From Haliclona indistincta (taxonomy: Eukaryota; Porifera; Demospongiae; Haplosclerida; Chalinidae): 64,000 bases of DNA. The translations under genes were made by a program, and so were the position numbers. Numbering within the stretch: position 1 is the first letter of the stretch; every line of letters starts with the position of its first letter. The notes under the pieces are model-generated. The model had not been told where the DNA came from. It searched no databases and saw only the letters and a list, made by a program, of their open reading frames with translations. Location of the stretch: the NCBI GenBank assembly GCA_964017065.1, contig OZ024787.1, forward strand, positions 4,761,569 through 4,825,568. The letters run 5' to 3'. Positions 40,484-53,400 of the stretch are shown here, piece by piece.

Positions 40484-40746
40484 TATCCGTATTTGGTGTT
40501 TACACGAGCGTTTTTCCTGCCTCCGTTTTTCGAGTCTCCGTTTTCAGGCGAGTTTTCATCGTATGCGTGTACACGAGAGGCCTAAACGAAGACAGATGTC
40601 TGCGTTTTTGCTCTAAATCGTCTTCGTGTAAGCGGGGCCGTCAGGTTACTACGAGAAGAATGACGAAACATAGATACACTACTAAAAATAAAAATCCGTT
40701 ACATGTCCGTGCACATACATGTTACAGAATGTGCGCCACAGAATGT

Positions 40747-42933
40747 AACGAGTCCCGTTATGGGAAGACATCCGGTCTGGGTCAAAGGTCGAAATTTAAC
40801 CCGTTTTGCACTGATTTTAACTTAAATCTTTTGCTGGAGTAGGTGCTCAACGTTGCCCGAGTTATTGCCGTTTCTCACTATGCAGACAGCAGCTGGAGTG
40901 ATTGTCACCAGTGTGCACAAGCAAGCTGAGTTCATTTGGCTTGGGAGAGGACCTTGGAAGGCGGAAGAACACGAAGAATCAGACTGGTTGTGCTTTGAGT
41001 ATAGTACGTATAACTGGACTAGAGTAGCAGTGCCTCAGAATTTGCTGTATTTCAATAACTAGTGTTGGTAAGTAATATAGAATTCTTGGCTGTAATATAA
41101 TACTGGCATCCAGCTGTAGGATAAGGTGTGGGCTTGATCACTGAATGAGTAACGGCTGCAGTGACTTGTTAAAGAGTGGAATTGACAGTAGCAACATACT
41201 GTGATATCCAGTGAGAATGGTGGGTTCTCCAGCAGTGTCAGTATGAGCCTGGAGTCTAGTGAGCTTAAATACCGTACCATACCTAAATGTCTATAATGTA
41301 GAAACAGACTACCAGCCGCTCAGTGCGGTGTCATTCATGTACATGTACTATTGTATGAGGGGTCAATAAGAGCGGCCTTCATCCAATCTGTGCAAGTCTT
41401 TACCACAAGGTACTTGTGTAGTTATGTCAATACACGTATACTAGCAGTACTTTATGGTGAAGAGGTGTGCTGTTTGAGTGAGTTGGGTACACAATAATTA
41501 TGCTGGTTAGTGACTTTTCCTGCCCTGTAGTAACAATAAACTAACTAACCAATATCTCTCTCTCCCTCCCAACCAACTGACTGACTAACAAAAGAATCAA
41601 GCCCAATGGTGCTATTTGTTCGAACACTAAAACATTGATCCTTGCCGGGATCAAGTCCAATGGTGCCGCAGTCTCTCACACAGAAATTCCTCTGTTACCA
41701 TTGATGGTAAGTGCTTGTGCAATTTACCAGTCGATCCACATGTACATGTCTCCGTACCATCATAGAATGGTACCACCAGAACACAGGATTCCTATTAATT
41801 TACATCGAGGATGCTCTAACCATGTGCTTGTAGTCCAGTCTATTCTCTCAGCAAAAAAAACAATTGTATGACTGTATTTTCATATAAAACTTTCATGTTC
41901 ATAACTCCAATTATTAGTATTCATGTGCATTCATCCTTATTATCATCTGATCAGTATGTGTTCCTTAATTTCTGGTTTTGCTTACCTGAGAAATTTACTG
42001 AGTCACTGGTACCTCCATCACTTGCATGTATAAGAATTTCTTTGTAATTCTCTGTAATTGGTAACACATCACACTAGCTGAAGAGGTCAAGAAGATTCAC
42101 TGCATGCTATTAACACGCTACGATAATTATGACTCAGCACTCCATTACACTGTCGATGATACAATATTTGCTCGATGTTTTTCTTCACAGAGGTGTTTGC
42201 ATCTAATTTGCATGAGAAGTTTATCATAATACTATTATAATAATCAGTTTGTGTGCATTGTAGTAGTACCGATCTGGCGGCTAAGATTGCAAGAATGGAA
42301 GCTTTCAGTGTTACATTATTCAAATGCGACTACGTGTATTAGCGGGTGGAGCAAGCCTTCCAATGTATGCAAAATATTATGTTTCAGTGGTGTATATATA
42401 CAGTTGCTACTGTCAATTCAATTCTACCACTCTTAGCAGACACTACTGATTCACTGATCACTCATGCTATCATTGTCCAGCAGTACTTACTGAAGCCAGT
42501 GACATCGATCATTACCTTACACTGGGCTACATGCCCTGACTACAGCCAGATTCTAATACTCACCATGGCCAACAGCTAAATATATGTATTGACAGACCAT
42601 AGCAGACTGTGGAGCACGGCTATACTCGAGATCAAGGGACGTAACTATACAGCTCGTCATGAAGGACAACCTGACTAGTCTTTTCTTCTTCAAGGTCCCA
42701 ATGATAGGTCTCCCAAGCTCATCCTTATGTATTATACTGAGCTATCCTTTGCACACTGGCGACTGCCACAGTGCCACTACAGCAGCTGTCTGCATAGTGA
42801 GCCTGGAATAGGCAACAACCATAGATTTTGCAACAAACTCGGGTAGCACAAAGATGAAGCTAAAATTCCGTGCAAAACAGGTTAAATTTCGACCTTTGAC
42901 CCCGACCGGATGTCTTCCCATAACGGGACTCGT
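40747..42933. mobile_element. Large inverted-end element, ~2.2 kb
   Basis: 40747-40830 (acgagtcccgttatggg, gacatccgg, gtcaaaggtcgaaatttaac) is the inverted copy of 42866-42933. Similarity continues more weakly inward (tcactatgcagacagcagct at about 40877, its complement at about 42790). The interior shows no transposase. It abuts the Mutator-like element on its right. Confidence 0.7.
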
Positions 42934-43147
42934 ATTGAGGTGGGATCGGCTAAGTTCACCCCATTCCAAACGGTTACGTCATAATGGGCGCGGCATAATC
43001 GTATTTAACCCTTTGAGCAACGTATAATAATTATTGATCACAATAGTGTTCTACTAGGCATTTCGTTAGTCCTTATCATCTGCTCTATCTCTGGGACTGT
43101 AATTGCAGGCATAGTGACTCCTGGAGGAGCTAGAAGAGTGCCATGCT

Positions 43148-46100
43148 TTATTCCCTACAGGTAACATGATACACAAGATAGCCGTATTTGGATACAATTA
43201 ATGATGAGTCACGGAGTACCTGTGCAAAGGCCCTTGGTTGCATCCTCTGATTATCATGAGTATCTGTCTCATAGCCTGAGCCTAAATAAAGCAGCTCTAT
43301 CATTAGTCGCTTTGTATTGTTTTCATAGAACATACACTTTCTCTTTTTGCAGCCTTGTTTCTTTTTCCCTGACCCTCCAAACTTTACCTTGTCAAGGCAG
43401 TTACTACAAGTGCCGCAATCATCGCTCTCATGACAGCCACTACAGCTACCACATCTCTTGCGTTTTCTGCTACCTATTATAGTAGTACTAGAAGGTAAAT
43501 GACTAGTTATAAGACATTGTATTACCTTTAGTAGGTGGCTGTACAACATGTAGATTCTCTTTATTGGTACTGCGTGTATTAAGAATGTGGTCGTTAAACA
43601 AAAGCTATTGTTATAAATGCTTACCAATTGGTTTCTGGTGCTTTCTTTTGCTCTGCTGCTATAGTCTTTGATGTGCTTCCTACACAAATAAAATGGTATA
43701 AGTACTAAAGTACATGATAGGTATTTGGATTTTACCTTTTGGAGTCTTTGTGCTTTGGCTCCCACTCTATTTTTGTATTTTGAATTCATTTTTGTTTTTC
43801 TTCTTTTGCCTCCTTCCATGAGAGCACTGCATTTCAGTTTCCTTTTAATTTGAGCATATTTTCGTTTCACTTTACGAGCTTGTAAAACAGCAGAATGAAG
43901 AACAATTCCTTCTCGGTGAGGCAGCTTAGATTGAAATGTTGTCTTTAGTTTTTTCAGCTCCTAGTTAAGTTCTAGGAGGTCTTCTGTGCTTGTACATGAA
44001 TACGACAAAGTTTCAATCTCTTTTAATTGTATCCGTACTTTTTCCCCTGCTGTCTTGAGTGAAACACTGTGTACCTGTAAAAAAGATCAATGATAAACTA
44101 ATAATAAAAATTAATTTTTTACTTGTTTAGTAAGATCATGAGTAATTTCCAGTTGCGCCTGTGTCTCTTGAGCCTCCTGTGGTAACTCCTGATCAGAATG
44201 ATTTGGCTGTTGTTGGGTGAAATGTGTTGTTAGTGCATCGCAATCAACAGACAGGTAAGCACTCTGTAGATACGAGCGGGGCAGCTGTTCCCATTTCCAC
44301 TCAGATCGATGATAAAAAATAGCGAAAAAGTGTTTGCATGGCAAATGGAACCTTTGCCAATCTTTGCATGTGCATGAAGGTATATCATCGTTGTTGCAAC
44401 CGAAGTTCACTGTTTTCTTGCTGCCTGACTCTTTCTCTACTTCAAATACTCCAATGGTCTTGTTTACGTCATGCACATAGTGTGCTGGAATCCTTTCACC
44501 TTTTGCTTTACGATTTAAGCAGTGAAGTATTACTGAACGAGGTCTGTCATGTAGATAAGATGGAACGGTGTCTTTGTATGACCTATACTGTGACAGTTGC
44601 TGGTAATTTTGGAAAAGATACTTTTGCTTGCAGCTTGGAAGATAGTCATTTACAATGATTGAAATCACATATGATAGCGTAGCTTTAGCCTTGCTTCGGG
44701 GTAAGAAATTATACTTAAACAGCTTATTCTGTGCCTCCACTCCATTATTCGTGTCAACCGCACAGTGGTAGTCGTTGTCCCTAAATGCTCTGGCCCAACG
44801 CTAAAAGTAAGAGTGGACAATAATGAGCGGTATACTGGTAAGATGAATACATGTACATGTAGGTGTTTTTGTTTGTGACCAACTGCCAAATTAAAATCTA
44901 CCAATAATAATTATTTTTCCACTAATAATTATTTCAGCCATACAGTACAATATTAGGGTATAACAATCCGAGCTATATTAATATGCTATAGACACCACAC
45001 TAACATGAAATAAGGTGAAAATTCAGACCGATAACAGTTTTTATTTTTACCTCAGGAATTGACCGCCACTTGTTTGTAAGCCATTCTCGGACTGCATGAT
45101 GCTTCTTCCAAACAGAGGATTTCTTGAGAGTGTCTACTGCAGCAAGATACTGTGATCCTGGATCACTACCGTCAGTAGGCGGAGCCCACGCACAAACTCG
45201 GAGCATATCGAGTAAGTTTTCTCCTTCTGAAGAAGTCAGCCCGTGTTTTTGGTTACGTGTCCAACGTAGCCACGCCTGTTCCCTGTGAAAATCACAAAGG
45301 TAGACCTTTGTCGATGGGAATACCGATTCAACCGCTGATAGCTCTGCCTCAGAATAATCGGACATAAAAAACCTTGGATTCCAGCCTGGGTTCCACTCTT
45401 TGAGAATCTTTAATGCTTCCTCGATATTCTCTTTGTTTTCATTCTGAATCACAAACTCAGCTACCACCGAGTAACCGACATTTGTCCGGACACATAAAAA
45501 ACAGTGCCAGGTCATAACGCGTGGTCTTATATGTTGCATCGATAAGAGTAATAGTATTTCCATATTGCCTTAAAAGCTCTTGTTGCCACTCTGTTTGATG
45601 CACCCACAGTAGAGTCTGTGTATATGAACAGTTGTCAATTAGTATATCATCAGACTCATCAGTTCCATCATTTCCTACAAAACTGCTCTTGTTCTTTACA
45701 GGGTCGGAAGCATCTACCGGCATGCACTCCTCTTTATTGACATATGGTCGGAAAAAGTGAGTGAATGTGTCTTTTTCCACTGCTCTATTTTCAGTCGTAG
45801 ATTCTCTTGGTCTAAACATGACAGCTGAAGAGCTCGTTTCGCTAAGTATATGTGGTTTTTTAAATCACTATCAGTCGGAAAAAGGCACGATCATTTTCGT
45901 CAGGTGGTGTTTTGCTGCAGAGTTCCTTCATAACGAACTGTCGAAGTAGGGTGCGAATTAGACCTTTTTCAGTTATGCCTTCTGCAACTATTTCGGCTAA
46001 TCGTGATGCCACCTGGGAATTCATTTTTTGCGAAAACCCTGCCACACCTCCCCCTGTAGGATGGCCCGAATGTGCATCTTCTGTCGGTAGAGATACATAC

Positions 46101-46791
46101 GACATTACTTTTGTTTTTACTTCAGCCGGATTTTTAGCGAGCTGTAGCTTCAGCGCAGTCATCTTTTTGTCTTTCAATGTTCGCATTGACAGCAGCTTTA
46201 GTTCATCATCAGTTACTTTGTACTCAGGGTACACCACACATTTTTTTAGCTGTATGTGAGCATGGCACCCTATTTCCGGCTCCATTGAAGCTTTACCATC
46301 GTACTTTTTTGTGGCTTGTCTTTATAGTACCTCTGTCCAAACTGACAGTCAAGCCTTCTTGTTTCAACAATTGCAAATGGTGTGTTATCCAGTTGCAATT
46401 GCCCTTGACTCCAGAACAGCGTTGGTGTACTCTGTAAAACACATGATATGTACAATAATTATTGTGCAGCACATGTTACGAAATTCTATTTTGCTTGTAT
46501 GGTGCAATCTGTCATTTCACCATTCAATCTGTTATTGATCACATGTACATCAGTGTGTTATGACGTTACATGTATTGCACTGGAATGAAAGTTGCATGGT
46601 TGCTAACACACCTTTTTTACACTTTCATTAGGGCAGCAATTCTCGGTATCCTTTGTTGTGCCTGTAGACCGCCGGGTGCCATATGATGTTACTGGAGCTT
46701 TCTTGTGATCTTCAATAACCTGTTCAACATCATCCACCCACCCTTCATAATAGACACCTTTCTTTATCAGTTGTGCATTCCATTCATCCAT
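43148..46791 (-). pseudogene. MULE-type transposase with SWIM and CXXC zinc fingers, decayed
   Basis: 5' to 3': exon 1 46791-46612 (MDEWNAQLIKKG); long exon 46431-45051; exon 44800-44123; smaller exons; last exon to 43148. The DDE core is visible: LIDATYKTT, FFMSDYSEAE, LCDFHREQAW, and NNGVEAQNK after the intron. A SWIM finger follows (SCTCKDW, then LPCKHFF) near 44330-44390. A CXXC finger lies near 43345-43465 (CGSCSGC, DCGTCSNC, KFGGSGKKKQGC). CXXC domains bind unmethylated CpG. At least four frame shifts, each at an A or T run, and an in-frame TAG at 43963-43961 break it. It would have moved the enclosing element. Confidence 0.8.
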
Positions 46792-46899
46792 TCTGTATTG
46801 TTTGTGAAAAAGATGTTTTACTAAAGTATATTTTTCTGTTATGAATTGCTTACTTGATCAGACAAGGTCAGGACCAGCAGAGAAGTCGAGTAAAGGTTC

Positions 46900-47455
46900 A
46901 GGCTGATGCTCACTTCACACTCATGACCAACAGCAACAGTTCTACTTCAGCTTCACACTCACACGACCAACAGCAATGTACAGTTCTACTTCAACTTCAC
47001 ACTCACACGACCAACAGCAACAGTACTACTTTAGCTTCACACGACCAACAGCAACAGTTCTACTTCAGCTTCACACGACCAACAGCAACAGTTCTACTTC
47101 AGCTTCACACTCAATACCAACAGCAACAGTTCTACTTCAACTTCACACTCACACGACCAACAGCAACAATTATACTTCAGCTTCACACTCACACCACCAA
47201 CAGCAACAGTTCTACTTCAGCTTCACACTCACACGATTAACAGCAACAGTTCTACTTCAGCTTCACACTCAATACCAACAGCAACAGTTCTACTTCAACT
47301 TCACACTCACACGACCAACAGCAACAATTCTACTTCAGCTTCACACTCACACCACCAACAGCAACAGTTCTACTTCAGCTTCACTCTCACACGACCAACA
47401 GCAACAGTTATAGTTCACTCTCACACGATCAACAGCAACAGTTTTCACACGATCA
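46900..47455. repeat. ~40-bp minisatellite inside the Mutator-like element
   Basis: More than ten units of the type cagcaacagttctacttcag followed by cttcacactcacacgaccaa, with 28- and 34-bp variants, lie between the transposase start and the right inverted end. Two overlapping plus-strand open frames (Ser/Gln/His-rich) are by-products of the repeat. The unit length is not a multiple of three. Confidence 0.85.
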
Positions 47456-47589
47456 ACAGTTCAGCTTCTTTTTCACAGGATCAATCACAGTTCTAGCAGC
47501 AGCTCCTTGCGCGCGTTTTACCGCCAAATATTGAAACATGATTGTGATAATTATTATAATTATTCATCGATGACGTAACCGTTTGGAAT

Positions 47590-48450
47590 GGGGCGAACCA
47601 TAGATACAGTATACCAACAGAGATTAGCAACGCCAATGCATTTTGTATTACGAGCTGATTTACATCCTCGTTACGGGTTAAAAATTAAACGTTGCCTTGC
47701 AACGAGCTCGTTGCTAAGCTAGCTCTTGACGACCGTGCTAAGAAGAGTCACTGGCACGGCACGTTGTCGAGCTCTGGTGATTGACTAGTGCGTTCTGCAT
47801 ACACTTTGATAGTAAAGGCGACTTGAGTACTGTTTCGTTTTGATCGCTAACCGGCGAATCGGTTGTAGGTTGCAGGACAATCGTTGTAAAACGCTAACAA
47901 ACAGTTTTTTTACTCTGCTGAAAAGTGGTTGTGTACCTGTTACTAGTTTTTAGTTGTGCTTCGGTCCATTCTTTGCTGATAACATGTTAGTTCGTTCATG
48001 TCCTCGTGGAAATAGCGCATTTTCTATTCTCGATCTCACACGGTGCAGCGCTATCACACTAGACAAACTAAGCCGTTCAGCCCTACGGTACGGGTCTTTG
48101 TGTACCTCTTCTGACAATAGATACACTCTGGCTGATCTTGTTTTCAGTTTATCCTCGAGAAGAAAGGCCGTTCTATGGAAACAACTGTGCTGAAAGAAGA
48201 TCTCGCTTTTAACATTGTTTTTCTCGTGCTTTGAATCCTTCGTTGCAATGACAATTTTCCTGCCTTCGCGCTACAGCAGTCCTATCCACACACGCGATTT
48301 GTCAAGCCATGCTATTTGGCGGGCCCTTCTCTTCGCACGCTGTGCTCTAACACGTTGGAAATTTAACCCGTAACGCGGATGTAGTTGAAATTCCTGTCCG
48401 TTGCTAATCCCTGTGAGTATATTGTATCTATGGGTGAACTTAGCCGATCC
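47590..48450. repeat. Inverted-repeat pair flanking a GC-moderate core
   Basis: 47590-47690 (gcgaaccatagatacagtata..., gattagcaacg, cgttacgggttaaa) is an inverted, diverged copy of 48355-48445. The core holds open frames on both strands with no recognised protein. It is probably another fold-back element, joined on its right to a GGTGGCGG element. Confidence 0.55.
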
Positions 48451-48458
48451 CGTATTGA

Positions 48459-48935
48459 GGTGGCGGTGCGCCAATTTAATGAGATTCATGACTTTGCAAG
48501 TAGCTTTATTTTCTGTACAATGGTATTTTGTATAGGCGTGCTCCAGTATGCGTTTTGTTTTGTCTATCGATAAACATCGATTACGATAGCAAGTTTCAGT
48601 CACGAAGTATGTAGCTAACGTGGAGTAGTGAGCTCGCCCAGTAAAGACCGGTCTGTGGCTGTTATCTCCAATTTGGCTTGCTTGCTCCAGACAGAAATTC
48701 GTTTACAGCTTTAAAATTCCAGCGCGCACAGACGTATAGAGCGATTTTTTCGATAATCCCTTGCTAACCCTGCAAAACAGCAAGCCTAGACCAGAAAAAA
48801 TTCTTTTGAAAAATTTCTGGATCGTATTACGGAAATTCACTCTATACGTCTGTGGGCAAGATGCTGCTGCGTTTGAAGCGCGTCGATCTATTGCTCGACA
48901 GTCGAGATAGCAGCCACAAACGCTTCATGTGTGAA
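48459..48935. mobile_element. Truncated GGTGGCGG fold-back element
   Basis: It matches the reverse complement of 53090-53551 over about 470 bp, starting GGTGGCGGTGCGCCAATTTAATG. The other terminus and both TTAA sites are missing. It ends where copy D begins, so it marks the left edge of the second segment copy. Confidence 0.75.
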
Positions 48936-48937
48936 TA

Positions 48938-50160
48938 CTGGCTTTCCAGGAAAATCGGCCAAGACGAGCCTCACACTAAAAATTAAATTTGTGTTTTTTG
49001 GCCACGGCTAAGTGATGTCTTTGATAAGTGATGTCTCGGCTAAGTGATGTGGTTTTCTCTTAACTTACAGACATTTCATGATGCTTATCTGCACAATGTT
49101 CTCTATAATTATATGAAAATATATATAATATTTATAAAAAATTAATTTTAAATGCCACTAATTTATGCCAAACTCACTTAATTCCCATTCCAAGAGGAGG
49201 CCTAAAACTCTCCTGTATATATCATTACATGCACACATAATTATAACTAAAATTGTGAAGAATAGAGTATGCCTCATTGATCAGTTTGACCCAGTAACGT
49301 GGTATGTCAGGATATCTCCCAAAATTCCATTTCTGAATCAGATCAGTTGGAATTGGCACCAGTTCAACTGGCCAACTTGGTGGAGCAGTGGATTCAGCTA
49401 GCCTCGTAACCCCCTTCTAGCGCCTGGGTACGAGGCTATGGATTCAGCTAAAATTCTCTGTAAATGAAATTGTTTTGCTCAGATCATAATAGCTAGCAGA
49501 GTGTTTAGTGAGTTGTAACAATAACTTATGCAGAACATCGATGCACCGATTAATGATAAACTATTTGAATTGCAGATCAGAGAGCTGGTTACAACAGGTT
49601 TTCGAAGCTCCTGATAAAGTAATTACCCACACATCATGTGCTTTTGCTAAATAAACTCGCATGATTGGTTCTGAATGCCCTTTTACTCACCTTGGTAACG
49701 AGACGTTGGTGAGACCGGTGAATTTCTTTTTTGACATGTCTTGAATCTTGATGCACTTGCACTATTGTCGCTATGCTTATGATCACAATAATTATCTGTG
49801 ACTGTGTACATCTCTCCTCTGAGCTTCAGGCTGATCTGATTTGCTTCTAGCGTATATTATCCTACTGGAACTTGCTCACTTTTATGTCTGCTTCCATCCA
49901 TATTCCGACCTCTGCCATATTGTGAATCACTGTCACTCATCAGTATTATAGTTCTGCGACCGTGACGATCTCGACATTCCGAGAGCCTTTTTCAAAAGGC
50001 CTCCTTGTTCCACGGCCTGCACCAACAGCGTTGGGTTCACTACTAGGTTTACGTACTACGGGTAGACTCTCGTGACGACTGTCACGTCCATGGTCCTGAC
50101 TGGCATGGTAGTATGAGTGCTCCTACCTGCATATTTATCCTGTCCAGATTTACTCGCCAT
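48938..50160 (-). pseudogene. Family X copy D, 5' fragment
   Basis: It is closest to copy A. Exon X1 (ATG at 50160) carries several indels. X2 (about 49275-49455) is interrupted by a 39-bp insert. X3 (about 49170-49215) is preserved. X4 is scrambled by small duplications of taagtgatgtct and stops at 48938. X5-X8 are missing, and the truncated fold-back element takes their place. It cannot encode a full protein. Confidence 0.8.
49400..49438. mobile_element. 39-bp mini hairpin insertion with 11-bp target duplication
   Basis: The insert begins agcctcgtaaccc and ends gggtacgaggcta, a tiny hairpin. It is flanked by exact copies of tggattcagct (49389-49399 and 49439-49449). Copy A has the uninterrupted site near 3165-3180. 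Confidence 0.8.
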
Positions 50161-50487
50161 TGAGAGTTGTGTATAGCTCTAAACTCGTCAACATGGTCAA
50201 GTGATCAGGAAGGAATGACAAGCATATAGCTCCGCCCTTCACTGCAACGAGTGGCTATGATCATACTGCCTCCTAGTATGTAGTACATAACTGATCACTC
50301 CGTGTACATAATTTTATGATAGGAAATGTATAACTGTACTAGAAGCTGCAATACAAAATTAATGAGTTGTGCTGTTGTTTGTTAATTGAACAACTACCTG
50401 TGTACATTGACAATACTTTGACATTTATACAAGCGGTAAGTTACTAGTATAATATTATACTACTAGTATTATTATACTACTAGTATC

Positions 50488-53400
50488 CTAGTATGGTATA
50501 TCTGGATCTCTGCACTCTTCTGCCATGTCTACTACATCCAGTGCAAAAGCAACAAGCTTCTCAACTCTATCAAGAATCTCAGGAATCATGTCTTGGTCCC
50601 TGACCTCTTCTGTCATTTTGATCTAGAATAGAAAACCAAAAATAGTTCATCATAGATCATTAATTTGCAGATACAGTATAGACCCTTGCTGCTACCATTA
50701 TTTATTATGCATGGCCGATGCATGGATTACATTTTTAGTCATTGTGCACATAACGCATGGTAATATTATAGTAAAACTGTTAAGGTACACAATTTAGTTC
50801 GTGAGAAGATTAGCTTAGTCCATAGTTACCTCTATCTCTTGGTTAGTGTTGTATTCCAGTGTAACTAACTCATCTTCCTCTGGATAGTGTGAACGAACAT
50901 TGATTTCCTTTATTTCACTAAGATTAACTCCAAATAAACGATCTGTGGTTGTGAAATTTTGAGTTTTCTTTTGACGAACATGCTCAACTTTCACACAACC
51001 ACTCATTAAGATCATTTTCAGTTGTCCAGTCTCTCTGCATGTGTTTAGGACAATAATTACACAAATCAATGTGTATTTTATAATATCTCACGTTCGTTGC
51101 ACACTTTCTGCGATTGTTTCAATAGCTTGCATGGCAGCATGTGGAACATGTTTGTGCATTAATGAACTGCTTTTACAGTCACTGGCTATTCGAACATCAT
51201 GTGACCTGCAACAATACAATTAATAATTTCAACCACAAACATAAATTATTTTACCTTCCAATGCAAATAATTTCAGCTTTACTGCTTGCAAAAATCTTTG
51301 CGTTAGTGTATCCCTCTTCTGTTAGGGTGAATGTTCCTGGTGGACTTTCATTCAATACGACCTTGTATTCATCATTTTGTTCCATATCTTCCACCTGGAA
51401 TGTAACAGTATCTCGATGGCTAGTAAAAATCCGCATAAAACAACGGCTTTGAAGCTTTTCAATCATTTCACTAGCTTTAGTTGTTGTCCTATTACAAGAA
51501 ACATGATTGCAGTAAAATTAATTTTAGAGCATATACCACTCACCTTGTGTAAAACTCCTTATTTCTATATATGCAGACATCACTTAAACTATTTCCCTCA
51601 ATCTCACTAGCTCTCCAAGCAAGCCTGCCAAGACGAGCCTCACATGAAAATACAAAGCTATGTTGCCTAGTAAGACGGCCTCGTAAGAGTGGCTCAAGTT
51701 GTTCTTTCAACTCAACAATATTTTTATGATGCTTATCAGCACTGTGTTCTCTGTATAATAAATGCATGACACAATTAATGATGTCCTTAAACTTACCTTA
51801 TTCCCATTCCAAGAGGAGGCTTGTAACTTTCCTGTAAAATAATAAGTTTATAGACTTGTTCAACTAATTGGTAAAAATGTACCTCATCAATCAGTTTGAC
51901 CCAGTAGCGTGGTGTGTCAGGATTTGTCCGGAAAAATTTCCACTTCAGGTCAGCTGGAATCAGCCTTAGTTCCACAGGGCAATGCATTGGTGCAGTGGAC
52001 TCAATTAGAATGATCTGAATATAATTTAAATGATGGCTATGATAGCATGACAGCATGGCAGTCGAAAGTTAAAAAAGGTGAGGTCACATCTTTAGCATGT
52101 ACAGCATTGGGAAGTATAGACATAAATACCTTAGAATTGCTCCTGAAAGCCTCAGTGACTCCAAAAACCGGCATCAATGGTTTGGTCTTCAATTCTTCAC
52201 TTCCCAATTCTTCAAGCCGCTGTCAACAAAGTCAAACAAAATTAAAATAACATTACCAGAAAAAAGCAGACACAGAGTTAAGTTTTCATATACGGCTTCG
52301 TCGAACTGTATGGCAAGCATCGAGCTGCTGATTTCGCTGGACACTCAGGACGTACTCTCAGCTTTTGACTAGTGTGTTCATCACTTGCTAGAAGCGGTTC
52401 CATTCGAAAAAGTCTTGAGACTGAAAATACTAACCCAAACCAGACCCAAACACATTTTTTTTGCAAAAACACGCAGTTGTATTATGTTTAGCAATAAAAT
52501 ACATAAATTATTTTTCTTGCTCCAATCATCTGTACACAAAGTTGAAGAGTTGTACTATAAGCTGAGCTGTTCGATTTTACTATACGTGAAAATACCTTTG
52601 TACAATGGTCACTTGAAAATCGTAGTTTTAGCATCATTTTAAGGGGCATGGCTACAGTTAATGAGCATTCCGTTCAATTATGGCGTCTAGTCTTGATGTG
52701 TTAACTGTGTTTACTGGCATTTCTTGCTACGGACAGTGTTTAGCATGGAGAAACACGAAGAGGTAAGTTGCTGCTATAGTTTTGTAGTCGTTTTTCAATG
52801 GTGACCGCTATTAGTATTAGATTTCTGGCAATGATGAGATCTGCTTGATTACCTTAGGGTGGTCCCCTCTCCTTTCCCCATCACTGCCCTTCCTGTGTGC
52901 CGCTGATGTCATCATTCCTGAAATTGCTTTCTCTCTCATTATCAACACTAAAAGTAAAACAACATTTTAAGGTGGCGGTGCATGCAATTAATATTCAACA
53001 CCCACGCAACGTGCATTTTTCTAATAACTACTTTATAACTACAGTGATTTACATAACAGTATGGGGGAAATAATACATGAAGCGTCTGTGGCTGCTATCT
53101 CGTCTGTCGAGCAACAGATTGACGCGCTTCAAGCGCAGTAGCATGCAGTACCATCTTGCCCACAGACGTACAGAGCAAATTTCCGTAATTCGATATAGAT
53201 TTTTTGTTAAAGAATTTTTTCTGGTCTAGGCTTGCTGTTTTGCCGCATTAGCAAAGGAGTATCGAAAAATCGCTCTGTACGTCTGTACGTGCTGGAATTT
53301 GTAAGCTGTAAACGAAGTTCTTTCCTGAGCAAGCAAGCCAAACTAGAGATAGCAGCCACAGACCGGTCTTTACTGAGCGAGCTCACTGCTCCACGTTAGC

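Larger units (their letters stand above)
42954..47598. mobile_element. Mutator-like DNA transposon, 4.6 kb, with 29-bp inverted ends
   Basis: The ends 42954-42982 and 47570-47598 are inverted copies matching at 28 of 29 positions (GTTCACCCCATTCC... versus GTTCGCCCCATTCC...). They enclose a minus-strand MULE-type transposase relic and a minisatellite. I could not resolve a clean 8-11-bp target duplication. The flanks resemble an inverted element present at 47600-48450, so the target itself may have been repetitive DNA. Confidence 0.8.

Noticed and set aside
46854..47413. Two long plus-strand open frames rich in Ser, Gln and His
   Set aside because: They come from a ~40-bp minisatellite read in two overlapping frames inside the transposon. 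Unit lengths vary without regard to codons.
52257..52320. Candidate first exon for copy E (starts ATGCTTGCC, ends at a gtaatg donor)
   Set aside because: It ends in phase 1, while the next exon must be entered in phase 0; phase 1 gives an immediate stop. Joining to the DEATH/coiled-coil exons fits better.
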